Shown: positions 9,149 to 18,316 of the stretch, piece after piece | Numbering within the stretch: the first letter of the stretch is position 1 | Layout: every line of letters starts with the position of its first letter | NCBI RefSeq assembly: GCF_012927245.1 | Contig: NZ_JABBGE010000003.1 | Span: 496,001-560,000, forward strand | Origin: Streptomyces sp. R302 | GTDB lineage: Bacteria > Actinomycetota > Actinomycetes > Streptomycetales > Streptomycetaceae | DNA length: 64,000 nt | Direction: 5' to 3' | Made by a program: the position numbers and the translations under genes | Notes under the pieces: model-generated | The model's database searches: none | Told to the model about the DNA's origin: nothing | The model's input: only the letters and a program-made list of their open reading frames with translations

Positions 9149-10672
9149 ATGTTCTCCGAGAGGAAAGCGGAATCCGACCTCTCGAATAGTGCGGGCCGTT
9201 CGGCCGGGATCAGAGGGAAGCGGATCTGGGTCGTGGTGGTGGGAGTCGGTGCCGTCCTCATGTCCGGTACGGGGGTGATCGCGGCACAGGTCGTGAAGTC
9301 GCCGGCCCAGGCGGCGGCGGACACCTCCGCACCGCCGCCGAGTGTGCTGACCGCGCCGGTGGAACGCCGGGTCCTCGAAGAGAGCGTCATCATCAGGGGG
9401 AAGGTGACCGCCCGGCAGTCCGTCGACGTGACGCCTTCCGGAACCGGCGCCGACGGGGCCGGTAAGCAGGTCGTCACCAAGCTGTGGGTGAAGGCCGGGG
9501 GCACTTTCCAGGCGGGCCGGGTACTGGTGGAGGTCTCCGGTCGGCCGATCTTCGCGCTGCGGGGCACGCTTCCCGTCTACCGGGACCTGAAGCCCGGGGC
9601 CACGGGGGACGACGTGGCTCAGCTCCAGAGGGCCTTGAACGAGCTCGGCCGCTCCACCGGATCGGACCGCAAGGGGCGGTTCGGCCAGGGGACCATGCGG
9701 GCGCTGTCCGGTTTCTACGCGAGCATCGGATACACGCCGCAGCCGGCCGAGCCGGACGGCGAAGCCCTGGTCGCCTCCGCGCAGGACGAGGTGACCGCCG
9801 CAGAACGGCGCCTGGAGGACGTCCGCCGGTCGGCCCGCCGGCCCGCGGACGAGGGCGAGCGGGGCGGGGAGGCGGGCGCGGCCGACAAGAGCGCCGAGCG
9901 CCCGGCGAACGAGAATCCGGACCGGCAGGAACGCAAACGTGCCGAGGAGGATCTCGTGAAGGCCCGCGGTGTGCTCGCGGAGGCCAGGCTGAAGTCAGGC
10001 CCCATGCTGCCGGCGTCCGAGGTCGTGTTCATGCCCGGCTTCCCGGCGCGGGTGGACGCGGTGTCCGCCCAGGTCGGTTCACAGGTGACGGGAAAGGTAC
10101 TGACCGCCTCCACCGGCGACCTGGTCGTCCAGGGCTATCTGCAGCCGCATCAGAAGAGCCTGGTGCGGCCCGGTCAGAAGGTGGAGATCCTTTCCGAGGA
10201 GTCCGGTGAGACGGTGGCGGCCAAGGTCGCCGCGGTCGCGGACCGTGTCGCGCAGGCACAGCCGGCCGACGGCACCCCTGATGGGACGGCCACAGGTCAG
10301 GACGGCGCGGGCGCGACCGGGCCGGAGTGGCGGGGCTTCCTCATGACCGTCGCTCCCGAGAAGAAGCTCGCCCCGGTTCTGAACGGCCAGGAGGTACGGC
10401 TCACGGTGCAGGCCGCAGCAACGAGATCCGAGGCGCTGGTGGTACCCGTATCGGCCGTGAGCTCGGGCGCGGACGGCCGGACCACCGTCACGGTTCTCGG
10501 GCCCGGCGACCGGCGGCAGCGCGTACGCGTCACCCCCGGCGCGCAGGGAGACGGCTTCGTGGAGGTGCGACCGGTCGCCGGTGAGCGTCTCGCTGAGGGG
10601 GACGACGTGGTCGTCGGGGTGAGGGAGCGGTCCGGACCGGCGGCGGAGCGGGGCGGGGAGGGCGGGGAATGA
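9149..10672 (+). CDS. MacA-like periplasmic adaptor with peptidoglycan-binding domain
   Basis: The 507-residue product has one N-terminal membrane segment (about residues 28-50) and a biotinyl-lipoyl/HlyD-like start (VLEESVIIRGKVTARQSVDV). A peptidoglycan-binding-1 domain follows (LKPGATGDDVAQLQRALNEL, about 150-200), then a charged coiled-coil stretch and a beta-barrel-like C-terminal half. It overlaps the ATPase gene by 4 bases. By family knowledge such proteins partner MacB-type exporters. The peptidoglycan-binding insert suggests anchoring in the Gram-positive wall. The substrate is unknown. Confidence 0.8.
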   Translation: MFSERKAESDLSNSAGRSAGIRGKRIWVVVVGVGAVLMSGTGVIAAQVVKSPAQAAADTSAPPPSVLTAPVERRVLEESVIIRGKVTARQSVDVTPSGTGADGAGKQVVTKLWVKAGGTFQAGRVLVEVSGRPIFALRGTLPVYRDLKPGATGDDVAQLQRALNELGRSTGSDRKGRFGQGTMRALSGFYASIGYTPQPAEPDGEALVASAQDEVTAAERRLEDVRRSARRPADEGERGGEAGAADKSAERPANENPDRQERKRAEEDLVKARGVLAEARLKSGPMLPASEVVFMPGFPARVDAVSAQVGSQVTGKVLTASTGDLVVQGYLQPHQKSLVRPGQKVEILSEESGETVAAKVAAVADRVAQAQPADGTPDGTATGQDGAGATGPEWRGFLMTVAPEKKLAPVLNGQEVRLTVQAAATRSEALVVPVSAVSSGADGRTTVTVLGPGDRRQRVRVTPGAQGDGFVEVRPVAGERLAEGDDVVVGVRERSGPAAERGGEGGE

Positions 10673-11358
10673 GCGGCGCCGCACCGGTGATCGAGTTCCG
10701 CCGCGTAGGTCTGAGCTACCCAGGACCGCCGCCGGTGGAGGCGTTCAAGCCCTGTGACCTCACCGTTCGGCGCGGTGAGTTCGTCACGGTGGTCGGGCCG
10801 TCCGGATCGGGCAAGTCGACCTTCCTGAACATAGCGGGGCTGCTCGACGTACCCACCCAGGGCAGCTACCTGCTCGACGGTATGGACACGGGCACGCTCA
10901 GGGATGTGGACCGTACGGCACTGCGCGGTCGCAGGATCGGGTTCGTCTTCCAGTCCTTCCACCTCCTGCCGCACCGCAGCGCTCTTGAGAACGTCGCGCT
11001 CGCGACGGTCTACAACGGATTCGAGCGCGCGGGGCGCCGCGCCGCCGCGCGTGACGCACTGGAAAGAGTCGGGCTCGGGCACCGGGTGCACTCCCTGCCG
11101 ACCATGCTGTCCGGAGGCGAGCGGCAACGTGTCGCCATCGCCCGCGCCCTGGTGTCCCGACCGTCGCTGCTGCTGTGCGACGAGCCGACCGGAAACCTGG
11201 ACTCCGCCACCGCGGCCTCCATCCTGACCCTGCTGGACGAACTGCACGCCGACGGAATGACCCTGGTGGTCATCACCCACGACCAGGCTGTCGCGGCACG
11301 CGGAGCCAGAACCGTCACCATCCGTGATGGTGTGATGAGTGAGCAGGTGTCGGTATGA
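10669..11358 (+). CDS. ABC transporter ATP-binding protein, MacB/LolD type
   Basis: The 229-residue ATPase has Walker A GPSGSGKST, signature LSGGERQR, Walker B LLLCDEPTGNLD and a switch histidine in VVITHD. The start overlaps the adaptor stop by 4 bases and the end overlaps the permease by 4 bases, so the three genes form one coupled operon. Confidence 0.93.
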   Translation: MSGAAPVIEFRRVGLSYPGPPPVEAFKPCDLTVRRGEFVTVVGPSGSGKSTFLNIAGLLDVPTQGSYLLDGMDTGTLRDVDRTALRGRRIGFVFQSFHLLPHRSALENVALATVYNGFERAGRRAAARDALERVGLGHRVHSLPTMLSGGERQRVAIARALVSRPSLLLCDEPTGNLDSATAASILTLLDELHADGMTLVVITHDQAVAARGARTVTIRDGVMSEQVSV

Positions 11359-12638
11359 GGCGGGCGCTCCGATGGTTCAGCGAGCGGAGTAGGCTCCAGG
11401 GCCGCAGGAGGAGAGACGCGGCATCCGTCCTCCCCTCCCGCTTCAGTCCGCGCGATTTGATCGCGGAGTCCGTGGCAGGCGTCCTGCAGAGACCGGCGCG
11501 CTCCGTCCTGACCATGCTGGGCACGGTCCTGGGCGTGGGTTCTTTCGTCGCCGTCCTCGGGCTGACGGCGACCACGTCGTCCCAGATCGACGCTCGGTTC
11601 AATGTGCTCACCGCGACGGAGGTGACGGTGGAGGACGTCGCCAAGGAGCAGAACGAGTTCGCCGGAGCGGCCTTTCCGCCGGATGCGGACGGCCGGGTGG
11701 GCCGGCTCAACGGAGTCGAGCACGCGGGCGTCTACTGGACGGTGCAGCCCGACCGGGCCCTGAAAGTGAGCACGGTTCCGTTCGGGGGCGGGACCGGAGC
11801 CGGTATGGACATGCAGGTGCTCGCCGCCTCCTCCGGGGTGATCGACGCCGCCCGCCCGGTCCTGTCGCAGGGGCGGACCTTCGATCCCTGGCACGACCGG
11901 ACAGGGCAATCCGTCGCGCTCATCGGCTCGGGGCTGGCCTCCCAACTGGGCGTCACGACCCTGGAGACACATCCCGCGCTGTTCATCGGGGGTGAGGCGT
12001 TCACCGTCATCGGCATCGTCAAGGACGTGGAGCGCAAGGCCGACCTGCTCCTCTCCGTCGTCGTGCCTCGCACCACGGCCGAGAGGATCTGGGGCGCCCC
12101 GTCCACGGGCGCCAAGATGCTGATCTCGACGCGGATGGGCGCGGCCCGGCAGGTGAGCGAGGAAGCGCCCTACGCACTCCGGCCGGACCATCCGGAGTAC
12201 GTGAAGGCAGTGCCGCCGCCCGACCCCAGAACGCTTCGTTCCGACGTCTCGTCCGACCTCGGTGAGCTCTTCCTGCTGCTCGCCGGGATCTGCCTGATCA
12301 TCGGCGCCGTCGGAATCGCCAACACCACGCTGGTCGCCGTCCTTGAACGGACCGCCGAGATCGGGCTGCGCCGGGCCCTGGGGGCCCGGGCGCGGGACAT
12401 CACGGCTCAGTTCCTCACCGAGTCCGGCGCGCTCGGGGCCTTCGGCGGGCTGATCGGTACGAGCCTGGGGACCGCCGTGGTCGTCGGCGTGGCGGTCGCG
12501 CGGGACTGGACTCCGGTCCTGCACCCGGCGACGGTGGCCTCCGCTCCCGCTATCGGTCTCCTGACCGGCCTGGTGGCCGGGCTCTATCCCGCCTGGCGTG
12601 CGGCGCGGATCGAACCGGTCGAAGCGCTGCGGCGCTGA
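11355..12638 (+). CDS. MacB/FtsX-family ABC permease
   Basis: The 427-residue protein has a basic N-terminus, a first membrane segment near residues 45-70 (SVLTMLGTVLGVGSF), a large extracytoplasmic domain, and three membrane segments in the last 120 residues. The ERTAEIGLRRALGA motif is the conserved FtsX/MacB cytoplasmic loop. With the two preceding genes it makes a mechanotransmission-type system that could export a peptide or act on envelope molecules. Confidence 0.9.
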   Translation: MRRALRWFSERSRLQGRRRRDAASVLPSRFSPRDLIAESVAGVLQRPARSVLTMLGTVLGVGSFVAVLGLTATTSSQIDARFNVLTATEVTVEDVAKEQNEFAGAAFPPDADGRVGRLNGVEHAGVYWTVQPDRALKVSTVPFGGGTGAGMDMQVLAASSGVIDAARPVLSQGRTFDPWHDRTGQSVALIGSGLASQLGVTTLETHPALFIGGEAFTVIGIVKDVERKADLLLSVVVPRTTAERIWGAPSTGAKMLISTRMGAARQVSEEAPYALRPDHPEYVKAVPPPDPRTLRSDVSSDLGELFLLLAGICLIIGAVGIANTTLVAVLERTAEIGLRRALGARARDITAQFLTESGALGAFGGLIGTSLGTAVVVGVAVARDWTPVLHPATVASAPAIGLLTGLVAGLYPAWRAARIEPVEALRR

Positions 12639-12668
12639 CCAGGGGGAAGCCCATCCGGCCCCGCCGGG

Positions 12669-13646
12669 CTAGCGGGGCGGGGCCGAGGCGGCGGCGGCCG
12701 CCTTCGCCTGGCTCTTGCCGCGGGCGTAGATCTGGTTGAAGACGAAGGTGCCGAGGTCGTCGCTGGCCGTGAAGACCGGCTTGTCCTTGGTGGTGACCTT
12801 CTTGCCGTTCGCGAAGCCGCCCTGGGTGAAGTAGGCGTAGCGGCCGACCGAGTTGGCGCGGCGCAGGCAGACGGTGGCGTGGCAGAAGGTGCCGACGCCC
12901 TTGCCGGCGAGCGGTGCGATGCCGCCGGTGGCCTGCTTCTTCGCGGCCAGGGCCGCCTTCTCGGAGGGGAAGACGGCCACGCCGACGGTGATCGCCACGC
13001 CGTCCTTGACGTAGGTGGCGCGCAGCACGCGCTCGCAGCCGTTCTTCTGCAGGACCGATCCGAGCCCGCCCGAGGTGACCGAGGCGCAGTTCGTCGTCGC
13101 CGAGGTCGCGCCCTTCTTGTACGGGCGGCCGAACATGGTGAGCTTCGTGCCGGGGAAGAGGCCCTCGGCGGTCAGCGGCGCCGTGTCCTTCTTCGGGTCG
13201 GTGATGTAGTCCTTCGGGTCCGGCGGGGGCGGCGGGGCGACGGAGGAGAAGGTCGGCGCGGGGGTGGGGGAGGCCGTCGCGGTGACGGAGCCCGTGGGGG
13301 TCGGGCCGCCGTTCTTGGCCTCGTCGTTCTTCTTGTTCGTGGCGACGACGGCGGTCGCGACGAGCGCGCCGACGGCGAGCGTCGCGACGACCCCGCCGGC
13401 GATCAGCAGCTTGCGCCTGCGGCGGCTGCCGGCCGCGGAGGCGTCCGCGAGGGCGCCCCAGTCAGGGGTGCCGTCGCCGCCGCCCTGGGGCTGCTGCCAC
13501 GGTGGCGGCTGCTGTCCGTAGCCGGGCTGCTGCTGCGGCGGCGGGTACCCGTACCCGTGCTGCGGCTGCTGCTGTCCGTACCCCTGCTGCCCCTGCTGCC
13601 CCTGCTGCTGCGGCTCCTGCGGCCACTGCGGTCCCCCAAAGCTCAT
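12669..13646 (-). CDS. Proline/glutamine-rich single-pass membrane protein
   Basis: The 325-residue product has a cytoplasmic N-terminus rich in Q, G, P and Y (about residues 1-75), one membrane segment after RRRRK (about 90-112), a proline/threonine linker, and an extracellular domain of roughly 180 residues with four cysteines. I do not recognise the domain. MSFGGPQWP at 13646 is chosen as start. A 16-residue longer form is in frame but would run across the divergent promoter. It is convergent with the ABC permease. Confidence 0.7.
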   Translation of the reverse strand: MSFGGPQWPQEPQQQGQQGQQGYGQQQPQHGYGYPPPQQQPGYGQQPPPWQQPQGGGDGTPDWGALADASAAGSRRRRKLLIAGGVVATLAVGALVATAVVATNKKNDEAKNGGPTPTGSVTATASPTPAPTFSSVAPPPPPDPKDYITDPKKDTAPLTAEGLFPGTKLTMFGRPYKKGATSATTNCASVTSGGLGSVLQKNGCERVLRATYVKDGVAITVGVAVFPSEKAALAAKKQATGGIAPLAGKGVGTFCHATVCLRRANSVGRYAYFTQGGFANGKKVTTKDKPVFTASDDLGTFVFNQIYARGKSQAKAAAAASAPPR

Positions 13647-13702
13647 GCCGCGCATCCTAAACCGCTTGGGAGAAGCGGGCGCGGGCGGTGACAATGCACC
13701 TC

Positions 13703-15325
13703 ATGGGACACGTCGAGGCCGCGCATCTGGAGTACTACCTTCCCGACGGGAGGGTCCTCCTCGGGGACGCCTCCTTCCGGGTGGGGGAGGGCGCCGTCGT
13801 CGCGCTCGTCGGGGCCAACGGCGCCGGCAAGACCACCCTCCTGCGGATGATCGCCGGGGACCTCCAGCCGCACGGCGGCTCCGTCACCGTCAGCGGCGGG
13901 CTCGGCGTGATGCCGCAGTTCATCGGCTCCGTACGGGACGAGTCGACCGTCCGCGACCTGCTGGTCTCCGTGGCGCACCCGCGGATCCGGGAGGCGGCGA
14001 AGGCCGTCGACGAGGCCGAGCACCTGATCATGACCGTCGACGACGAGGCCGCGCAGATGAGGTACGCGCAGGCCCTCGCCGACTGGGCCGAGGTGCAGGG
14101 CTACGAGGCCGAGACGCTGTGGGACATCTGCACGACGGCCGCGCTCGGCATGCCGTACGACAAGGCGCAGTTCCGGCAGGTGCGGACGCTCTCCGGCGGC
14201 GAGCAGAAGCGGCTGGTCCTGGAGTCGCTGCTGCGCGGCACCGACGAGGTGCTGCTCCTCGACGAGCCGGACAACTATCTGGACGTGCCGGGCAAGCGGT
14301 GGCTGGAGGAGCGGCTGCGGGAGACCCGTAAGACCGTGCTCTTCATCTCCCACGACCGGGAGCTGCTCTCCCGGGCCGCGCAGAAGATCATCGCGGTGGA
14401 GCCCGGCGCGGGCGGCTCCGACGTGTGGGTGCACGGCGGCGGCTTCGACACCTTCCACGAGGCGCGGCGGGAGCGGTTCGCCCGCTTCGAGGAGCTGAAG
14501 CGGCGCTGGGAGGAGAAGCACGCGCAGCTGAAGAAGCTGGTCGTCAACCTGCGGCAGGCGGCCGCGGTCAGCCACGAGATGGCGTCCCGGTACGCGGCGG
14601 CGCAGACCCGGCTGCGGAAGTTCGAGGAGGCGGGTCCGCCGCCGGAGCCGCCGCGCGAGCAGGACATCCGGATGCGGCTGCGCGGCGGCCGTACCGGCGT
14701 CCGCGCCGTGACCTGCGAGAACCTTGAGCTCACGGGCCTGATGAAGCCCTTCTCCCTGGAGATCTTCTACGGGGAGCGGGTCGCCGTCCTGGGCTCGAAC
14801 GGCTCCGGCAAGTCCCACTTCCTCCGCCTCCTGGCCGGCGACGGGTCGGTCGCCCACACGGGCCTGTGGAAGCTGGGCGCGCGGGTCGTCCCCGGGCACT
14901 TCGCGCAGACCCACGCCCACCCCGAGCTCGCCGGGCGGCCGCTCGTCGACATCCTGTGGACGGAGCACGCCAAGGACCGGGGCGCGGCGATGTCGATGCT
15001 GCGGCGGTACGAGCTGGAGCGGCAGGGCGACCAGCCCTTCGACAAGCTCTCCGGCGGCCAGCAGGCCCGCTTCCAGATCCTCCTCCTGGAGCTGGCCGGC
15101 ACGACCGCGCTGCTCCTGGACGAGCCGACGGACAACCTGGACCTGGAGTCCGCGGAGGCCCTCCAGGACGGCCTGGAGTCGTACGAGGGCACGGTCCTCG
15201 CCGTCACCCACGACCGCTGGTTCGCCAAGAGCTTCGACCGCTACCTGGTCTTCGGCTCGGACGGCGTCGTGAGGGAGACCACGGAGCCGGTGTGGGACGA
15301 GCGGCGGGTCGAGCGGGCGCGCTGA
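13703..15325 (+). CDS. ABC-F family ATPase
   Basis: This 540-residue soluble protein has two ATPase domains: Walker A GANGAGKTT with LSGGEQKRL and LLLDEPDNYLD, then GSNGSGKSH with LSGGQQARF and LLLDEPTDNLD. A charged linker joins them. No membrane segment is present, so it is a ribosome-acting ABC-F protein, either a translation factor or a resistance factor. Starts at GTG 13688 or ATG 13694 are possible. ATG 13703 is preferred because GACAAT at 13690-13695 would be a -10 box giving a leaderless mRNA. The gene's 3' end is duplicated downstream. Confidence 0.88.
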   Translation: MGHVEAAHLEYYLPDGRVLLGDASFRVGEGAVVALVGANGAGKTTLLRMIAGDLQPHGGSVTVSGGLGVMPQFIGSVRDESTVRDLLVSVAHPRIREAAKAVDEAEHLIMTVDDEAAQMRYAQALADWAEVQGYEAETLWDICTTAALGMPYDKAQFRQVRTLSGGEQKRLVLESLLRGTDEVLLLDEPDNYLDVPGKRWLEERLRETRKTVLFISHDRELLSRAAQKIIAVEPGAGGSDVWVHGGGFDTFHEARRERFARFEELKRRWEEKHAQLKKLVVNLRQAAAVSHEMASRYAAAQTRLRKFEEAGPPPEPPREQDIRMRLRGGRTGVRAVTCENLELTGLMKPFSLEIFYGERVAVLGSNGSGKSHFLRLLAGDGSVAHTGLWKLGARVVPGHFAQTHAHPELAGRPLVDILWTEHAKDRGAAMSMLRRYELERQGDQPFDKLSGGQQARFQILLLELAGTTALLLDEPTDNLDLESAEALQDGLESYEGTVLAVTHDRWFAKSFDRYLVFGSDGVVRETTEPVWDERRVERAR

Positions 15326-15540
15326 CCTGGCGGTCGGCGGGACGGGGAGGTTCGGGCGGGCGGCGCGGTCGGCATGGCGGCGAGGTCCATCCGACGATCG
15401 GTGGGCGGAGTCCGGCGCAGCCGGCCGAAGCCGGGGAGGCCCCCTGGGGCCGAGCCGTGCGAGGGCGGCGTCAGGAGCGGGGTCCGCGGAGCCGGTGTGG
15501 GACGAGGTGGGGGTCCCCCCTGGTCGAGCGGGCGCGCTGA
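15282..15540. repeat. Duplicated 3' end of the ABC-F gene around an inserted GC-rich segment
   Basis: CGGAGCCGGTGTGGGACGAG at 15282-15301 recurs at 15487-15506. GTCGAGCGGGCGCGCTGA, which includes the stop, at 15308-15325 recurs at 15523-15540. In the second copy the link between the two parts is replaced by a GGGGGTCCCCCC palindrome. The segment between copies contains CGAAGC...GAGGCCCCCTGGGGCCGAGCC, which resembles the core of the repeat behind map. The rest of the 441-base gap (15326-15766) is the rplM promoter and leader. No gene was seen. Confidence 0.8.
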
Positions 15541-15559
15541 GCTGGGGGGCTGTGGCATT

Positions 15560-15589
15560 TTGACCCGTCGGGGGTGGCGCGGGTACTGT
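15560..15589 (+). promoter_or_regulatory. Probable rplM-rpsI promoter
   Basis: TTGACC at 15560-15565 and TACTGT at 15584-15589 are separated by 18 bases, a vegetative (HrdB-type) layout. A leader of about 170 bases then precedes the GTG of rplM. I see no recognisable riboswitch in it. Confidence 0.55.
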
Positions 15590-15766
15590 TGCGGTTTGTT
15601 ATGCGTAGTGGCTTCGTCGTTCTCACGCGAAGAGGCCGTGCGCAGGTTCCCTGGAGCAGTTACCAGTGGCTCGCATACGGGCGGTGACCCGGCAGTGCAG
15701 GCCCCAGCTGCATGATCGCTTCAGGTGTGTCTGGACTCCATCCACTGAAGAAGCGAAGGCTACGAA

Positions 15767-16210
15767 GTGCGTACGTACAGCCCCAAGCCCGGCGATGTCA
15801 CTCGCCAGTGGCACATCATCGACGCGCAGGACATCGTCCTGGGCCGTCTGGCGACGACGGCTGCGAACCTCCTGCGAGGCAAGCACAAGCCGGTCTACGC
15901 CCCCCACATGGACATGGGCGACTTCGTCATCATCATCAACGCCGACAAGGTTCACCTGTCCGGCAACAAGAAGACCCAGAAGATGGCGTACCGCCACTCC
16001 GGCTTCCCGGGTGGTCTGCGCTCCGTCCGTTACGACGAGCTGCTCGACAAGAACCCCGAGAAGGCTGTCGAGAAGGCCATCAAGGGCATGATCCCCAAGA
16101 ACACCCTGGGCCGTCAGATGCTCTCGAAGCTGAAGGTCTACGCGGGCGCCGAGCACCCGCACGCTGCCCAGCAGCCGGTCCCGTTCGAGATCACCCAGGT
16201 CGCGCAGTAG
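15767..16210 (+). CDS. rplM: 50S ribosomal protein L13
   Basis: The 147-residue product begins [20 protein letters not shown] from a GTG start. It has the L13 motifs [17 protein letters not shown] and [13 protein letters not shown]. It is the first gene of the two-gene rplM-rpsI operon. Confidence 0.97.
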   Translation: MRTYSPKPGDVTRQWHIIDAQDIVLGRLATTAANLLRGKHKPVYAPHMDMGDFVIIINADKVHLSGNKKTQKMAYRHSGFPGGLRSVRYDELLDKNPEKAVEKAIKGMIPKNTLGRQMLSKLKVYAGAEHPHAAQQPVPFEITQVAQ

Positions 16211-16254
16211 TTCCGGCCACACCCCCTAAGAACGAAAGAAATCTGAGGAGCATC

Positions 16255-16767
16255 GTGGCCGAGACCACCCCCGAGACCCCCGTCGACGAGTTCGAGGGCG
16301 TCGAGGAGTACACCACCGAGACCGAGATCGTCGAGGGTGACTACACCTCCGAGTCCCTCGCGTCCCGCTTCGGCGACCCGCAGCCGGCCGCCGGCCTGGG
16401 CCGTCGCAAGAACGCCATCGCCCGCGTCCGGATCGTCCCGGGCACCGGCAAGTGGAAGATCAACGGGCGTACGCTCGAGGACTACTTCCCGAACAAGGTC
16501 CACCAGCAGGAAGTCAACGAGCCCTTCAAGGTGCTCGAGCTCGACAACCGCTACGACGTCATCGCCCGCATCGCCGGTGGCGGTGTCTCCGGCCAGGCCG
16601 GCGCCCTGCGCCTCGGCGTGGCCCGTGCCCTGAACGAGGCCGACGTCGAGAACAACCGCCCGGCGCTGAAGAAGGCCGGCTTCCTCTCCCGTGACGACCG
16701 CGCGGTCGAGCGGAAGAAGGCCGGTCTCAAGAAGGCCCGCAAGGCTCCGCAGTACAGCAAGCGTTAA
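16255..16767 (+). CDS. rpsI: 30S ribosomal protein S9
   Basis: The GTG at 16255 follows a TGAGGAG ribosome site. The 170-residue product has an acidic actinobacterial N-terminal extension (about 45 residues), then the S9 core [36 protein letters not shown] and the tail [12 protein letters not shown] that reaches the P-site tRNA. A strong terminator follows. Confidence 0.97.
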   Translation: MAETTPETPVDEFEGVEEYTTETEIVEGDYTSESLASRFGDPQPAAGLGRRKNAIARVRIVPGTGKWKINGRTLEDYFPNKVHQQEVNEPFKVLELDNRYDVIARIAGGGVSGQAGALRLGVARALNEADVENNRPALKKAGFLSRDDRAVERKKAGLKKARKAPQYSKR

Positions 16768-16789
16768 TCGCCTGCTCGCACTGCTTGTT

Positions 16790-16836
16790 CGTACGCCCCG
16801 GCGCACTGCGCGTGCCGTCGGGGCGTACGTTTTTTC
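16790..16836 (+). terminator. Intrinsic terminator of rplM-rpsI
   Basis: The 11-bp stem CGTACGCCCCG (16790-16800) pairs with CGGGGCGTACG (16819-16829). It is followed directly by a run of six to seven T. This is the best classical terminator in the window. Confidence 0.92.
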
Positions 16837-16887
16837 TCAACCTTTTTCACCTTCCAGTCTTTGGGCACGCATTTTCGGAGGACAGCT

Positions 16888-18246
16888 GTGGGACGACTCT
16901 TCGGCACCGACGGCGTACGCGGCGTAGCCAACGCCGACCTGACGGCGGAGCTCGCGCTCGGCCTGTCGGTCGCGGCGGCGCACGTGCTCGCCGAAGCGGG
17001 GACCTTCGAGGGCCATCGGCCGACGGCCGTGGTCGGACGGGACCCGCGGGCGTCCGGAGAGTTCCTGGAGGCCGCGGTCGTCGCCGGTCTCGCCAGCGCC
17101 GGCGTCGACGTGCTGCGCGTCGGCGTCCTGCCGACCCCGGCCGTCGCCCACCTCACCGGCGTCCTCGGCGCCGACCTCGGCGTGATGCTCTCCGCCAGCC
17201 ACAACGCCATGCCCGACAACGGCATCAAGTTCTTCGCCCGCGGCGGCCACAAGCTCGCCGACGACCTGGAGGACAAGATCGAGGCCGTCTACGAGGAGCA
17301 CCGCACCGGTGCCCCGTGGGACCGCCCGACCGGTGCCGGCGTCGGCCGCGTCCGCGACTACACCGAGGGCTTCGAGACGTACGTCGCCCACCTCCTCGGC
17401 GTGCTGCCCAACCGCCTCGACGGCCTGAAGATCGTCCTCGACGAGGCCCACGGCGCCGCCGCCCGCGTCTCGCCCGAGGCCTTCACCCGCGCCGGCGCCC
17501 AGGTCGTCACCATCGGCGCCGCCCCCGACGGCCTCAACATCAACGACGGCTGCGGCTCCACCCACCTGGAGCTCCTCAAGGCCGCCGTCGTCGAGCACGG
17601 CGCCGACCTCGGCATCGCCCACGACGGCGACGCCGACCGCTGCCTCGCCGTCGACCACACCGGCGCCGAGGTGGACGGCGACCAGATCCTCGCCGTGCTC
17701 GCCCTCGCCATGCGCGAGGCCGGCACCCTGCGCGGTGACACCGTCGTCGCCACCGTCATGTCCAACCTGGGCTTCAAGCTCGCCATGGAGCGCGAGGGCC
17801 TCACCCTCCTCCAGACCGCGGTCGGCGACCGCTACGTCCTGGAGTCCATGAAGCAGCACGGCTACGCCCTCGGCGGCGAGCAGTCCGGGCACGTCATCGT
17901 GCTCGACCACGCCACCACCGGCGACGGCACCCTCACCGGCCTCATGCTGGCCGCCCGGGTCGCCGCCACCGGCAAGTCCCTCGCCGAGCTGGCCTCCGTC
18001 ATGGAGCGGCTGCCGCAGATCCTGATCAACGTCAAGGACGTCGACAAGTCCCGCGTCGCCACCTCCGGCGAGCTCGCCTCCGCCGTCACCGACGCCGAGC
18101 GCGAGCTGGGCACCACCGGCCGGGTCCTGCTCCGCTCCTCCGGCACCGAGCCGCTGGTCCGCGTCATGGTCGAGGCCGCCGACATCGAGCAGGCCCGCTC
18201 GGTCGCGCAGCGCCTCGCCGACGTCGTGAAGTCCGCCCTCGGCTGA
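16888..18246 (+). CDS. glmM: Phosphoglucosamine mutase
   Basis: GlmM converts GlcN-6-P to GlcN-1-P for UDP-GlcNAc and peptidoglycan synthesis. The 452-residue product begins [12 protein letters not shown] after GGAGGA and a GTG start. It has the phosphoserine loop SASHN (Ser104), the metal loop DGDADR, and the sugar-phosphate loop [12 protein letters not shown] near the end. An in-frame ATG 27 bases upstream is less likely. glmS lies a few genes downstream. Confidence 0.96.
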   Translation: MGRLFGTDGVRGVANADLTAELALGLSVAAAHVLAEAGTFEGHRPTAVVGRDPRASGEFLEAAVVAGLASAGVDVLRVGVLPTPAVAHLTGVLGADLGVMLSASHNAMPDNGIKFFARGGHKLADDLEDKIEAVYEEHRTGAPWDRPTGAGVGRVRDYTEGFETYVAHLLGVLPNRLDGLKIVLDEAHGAAARVSPEAFTRAGAQVVTIGAAPDGLNINDGCGSTHLELLKAAVVEHGADLGIAHDGDADRCLAVDHTGAEVDGDQILAVLALAMREAGTLRGDTVVATVMSNLGFKLAMEREGLTLLQTAVGDRYVLESMKQHGYALGGEQSGHVIVLDHATTGDGTLTGLMLAARVAATGKSLAELASVMERLPQILINVKDVDKSRVATSGELASAVTDAERELGTTGRVLLRSSGTEPLVRVMVEAADIEQARSVAQRLADVVKSALG

Positions 18247-18264
18247 ACCTCCTGAGCGGTACGG

Positions 18265-18301
18265 GAAGGGCCCCGCGCACTCCGGTGCGGCGGGGCCCTT
18301 C
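18265..18301. terminator. Bidirectional terminator between glmM and 18317-19267
   Basis: GAAGGGCCCCG (18265-18275) pairs with CGGGGCCCTTC (18291-18301), an 11-bp stem that reads AAGG/CCTT at its base on both strands. It fits the convergent gene pair. Confidence 0.8.
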
Positions 18302-18316
18302 TCCGTATCCGGGGAC

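Noticed and set aside
15590..15766. Possible L13-type autoregulatory leader
   Set aside because: A leader exists, but I could not find a convincing conserved structure by eye.
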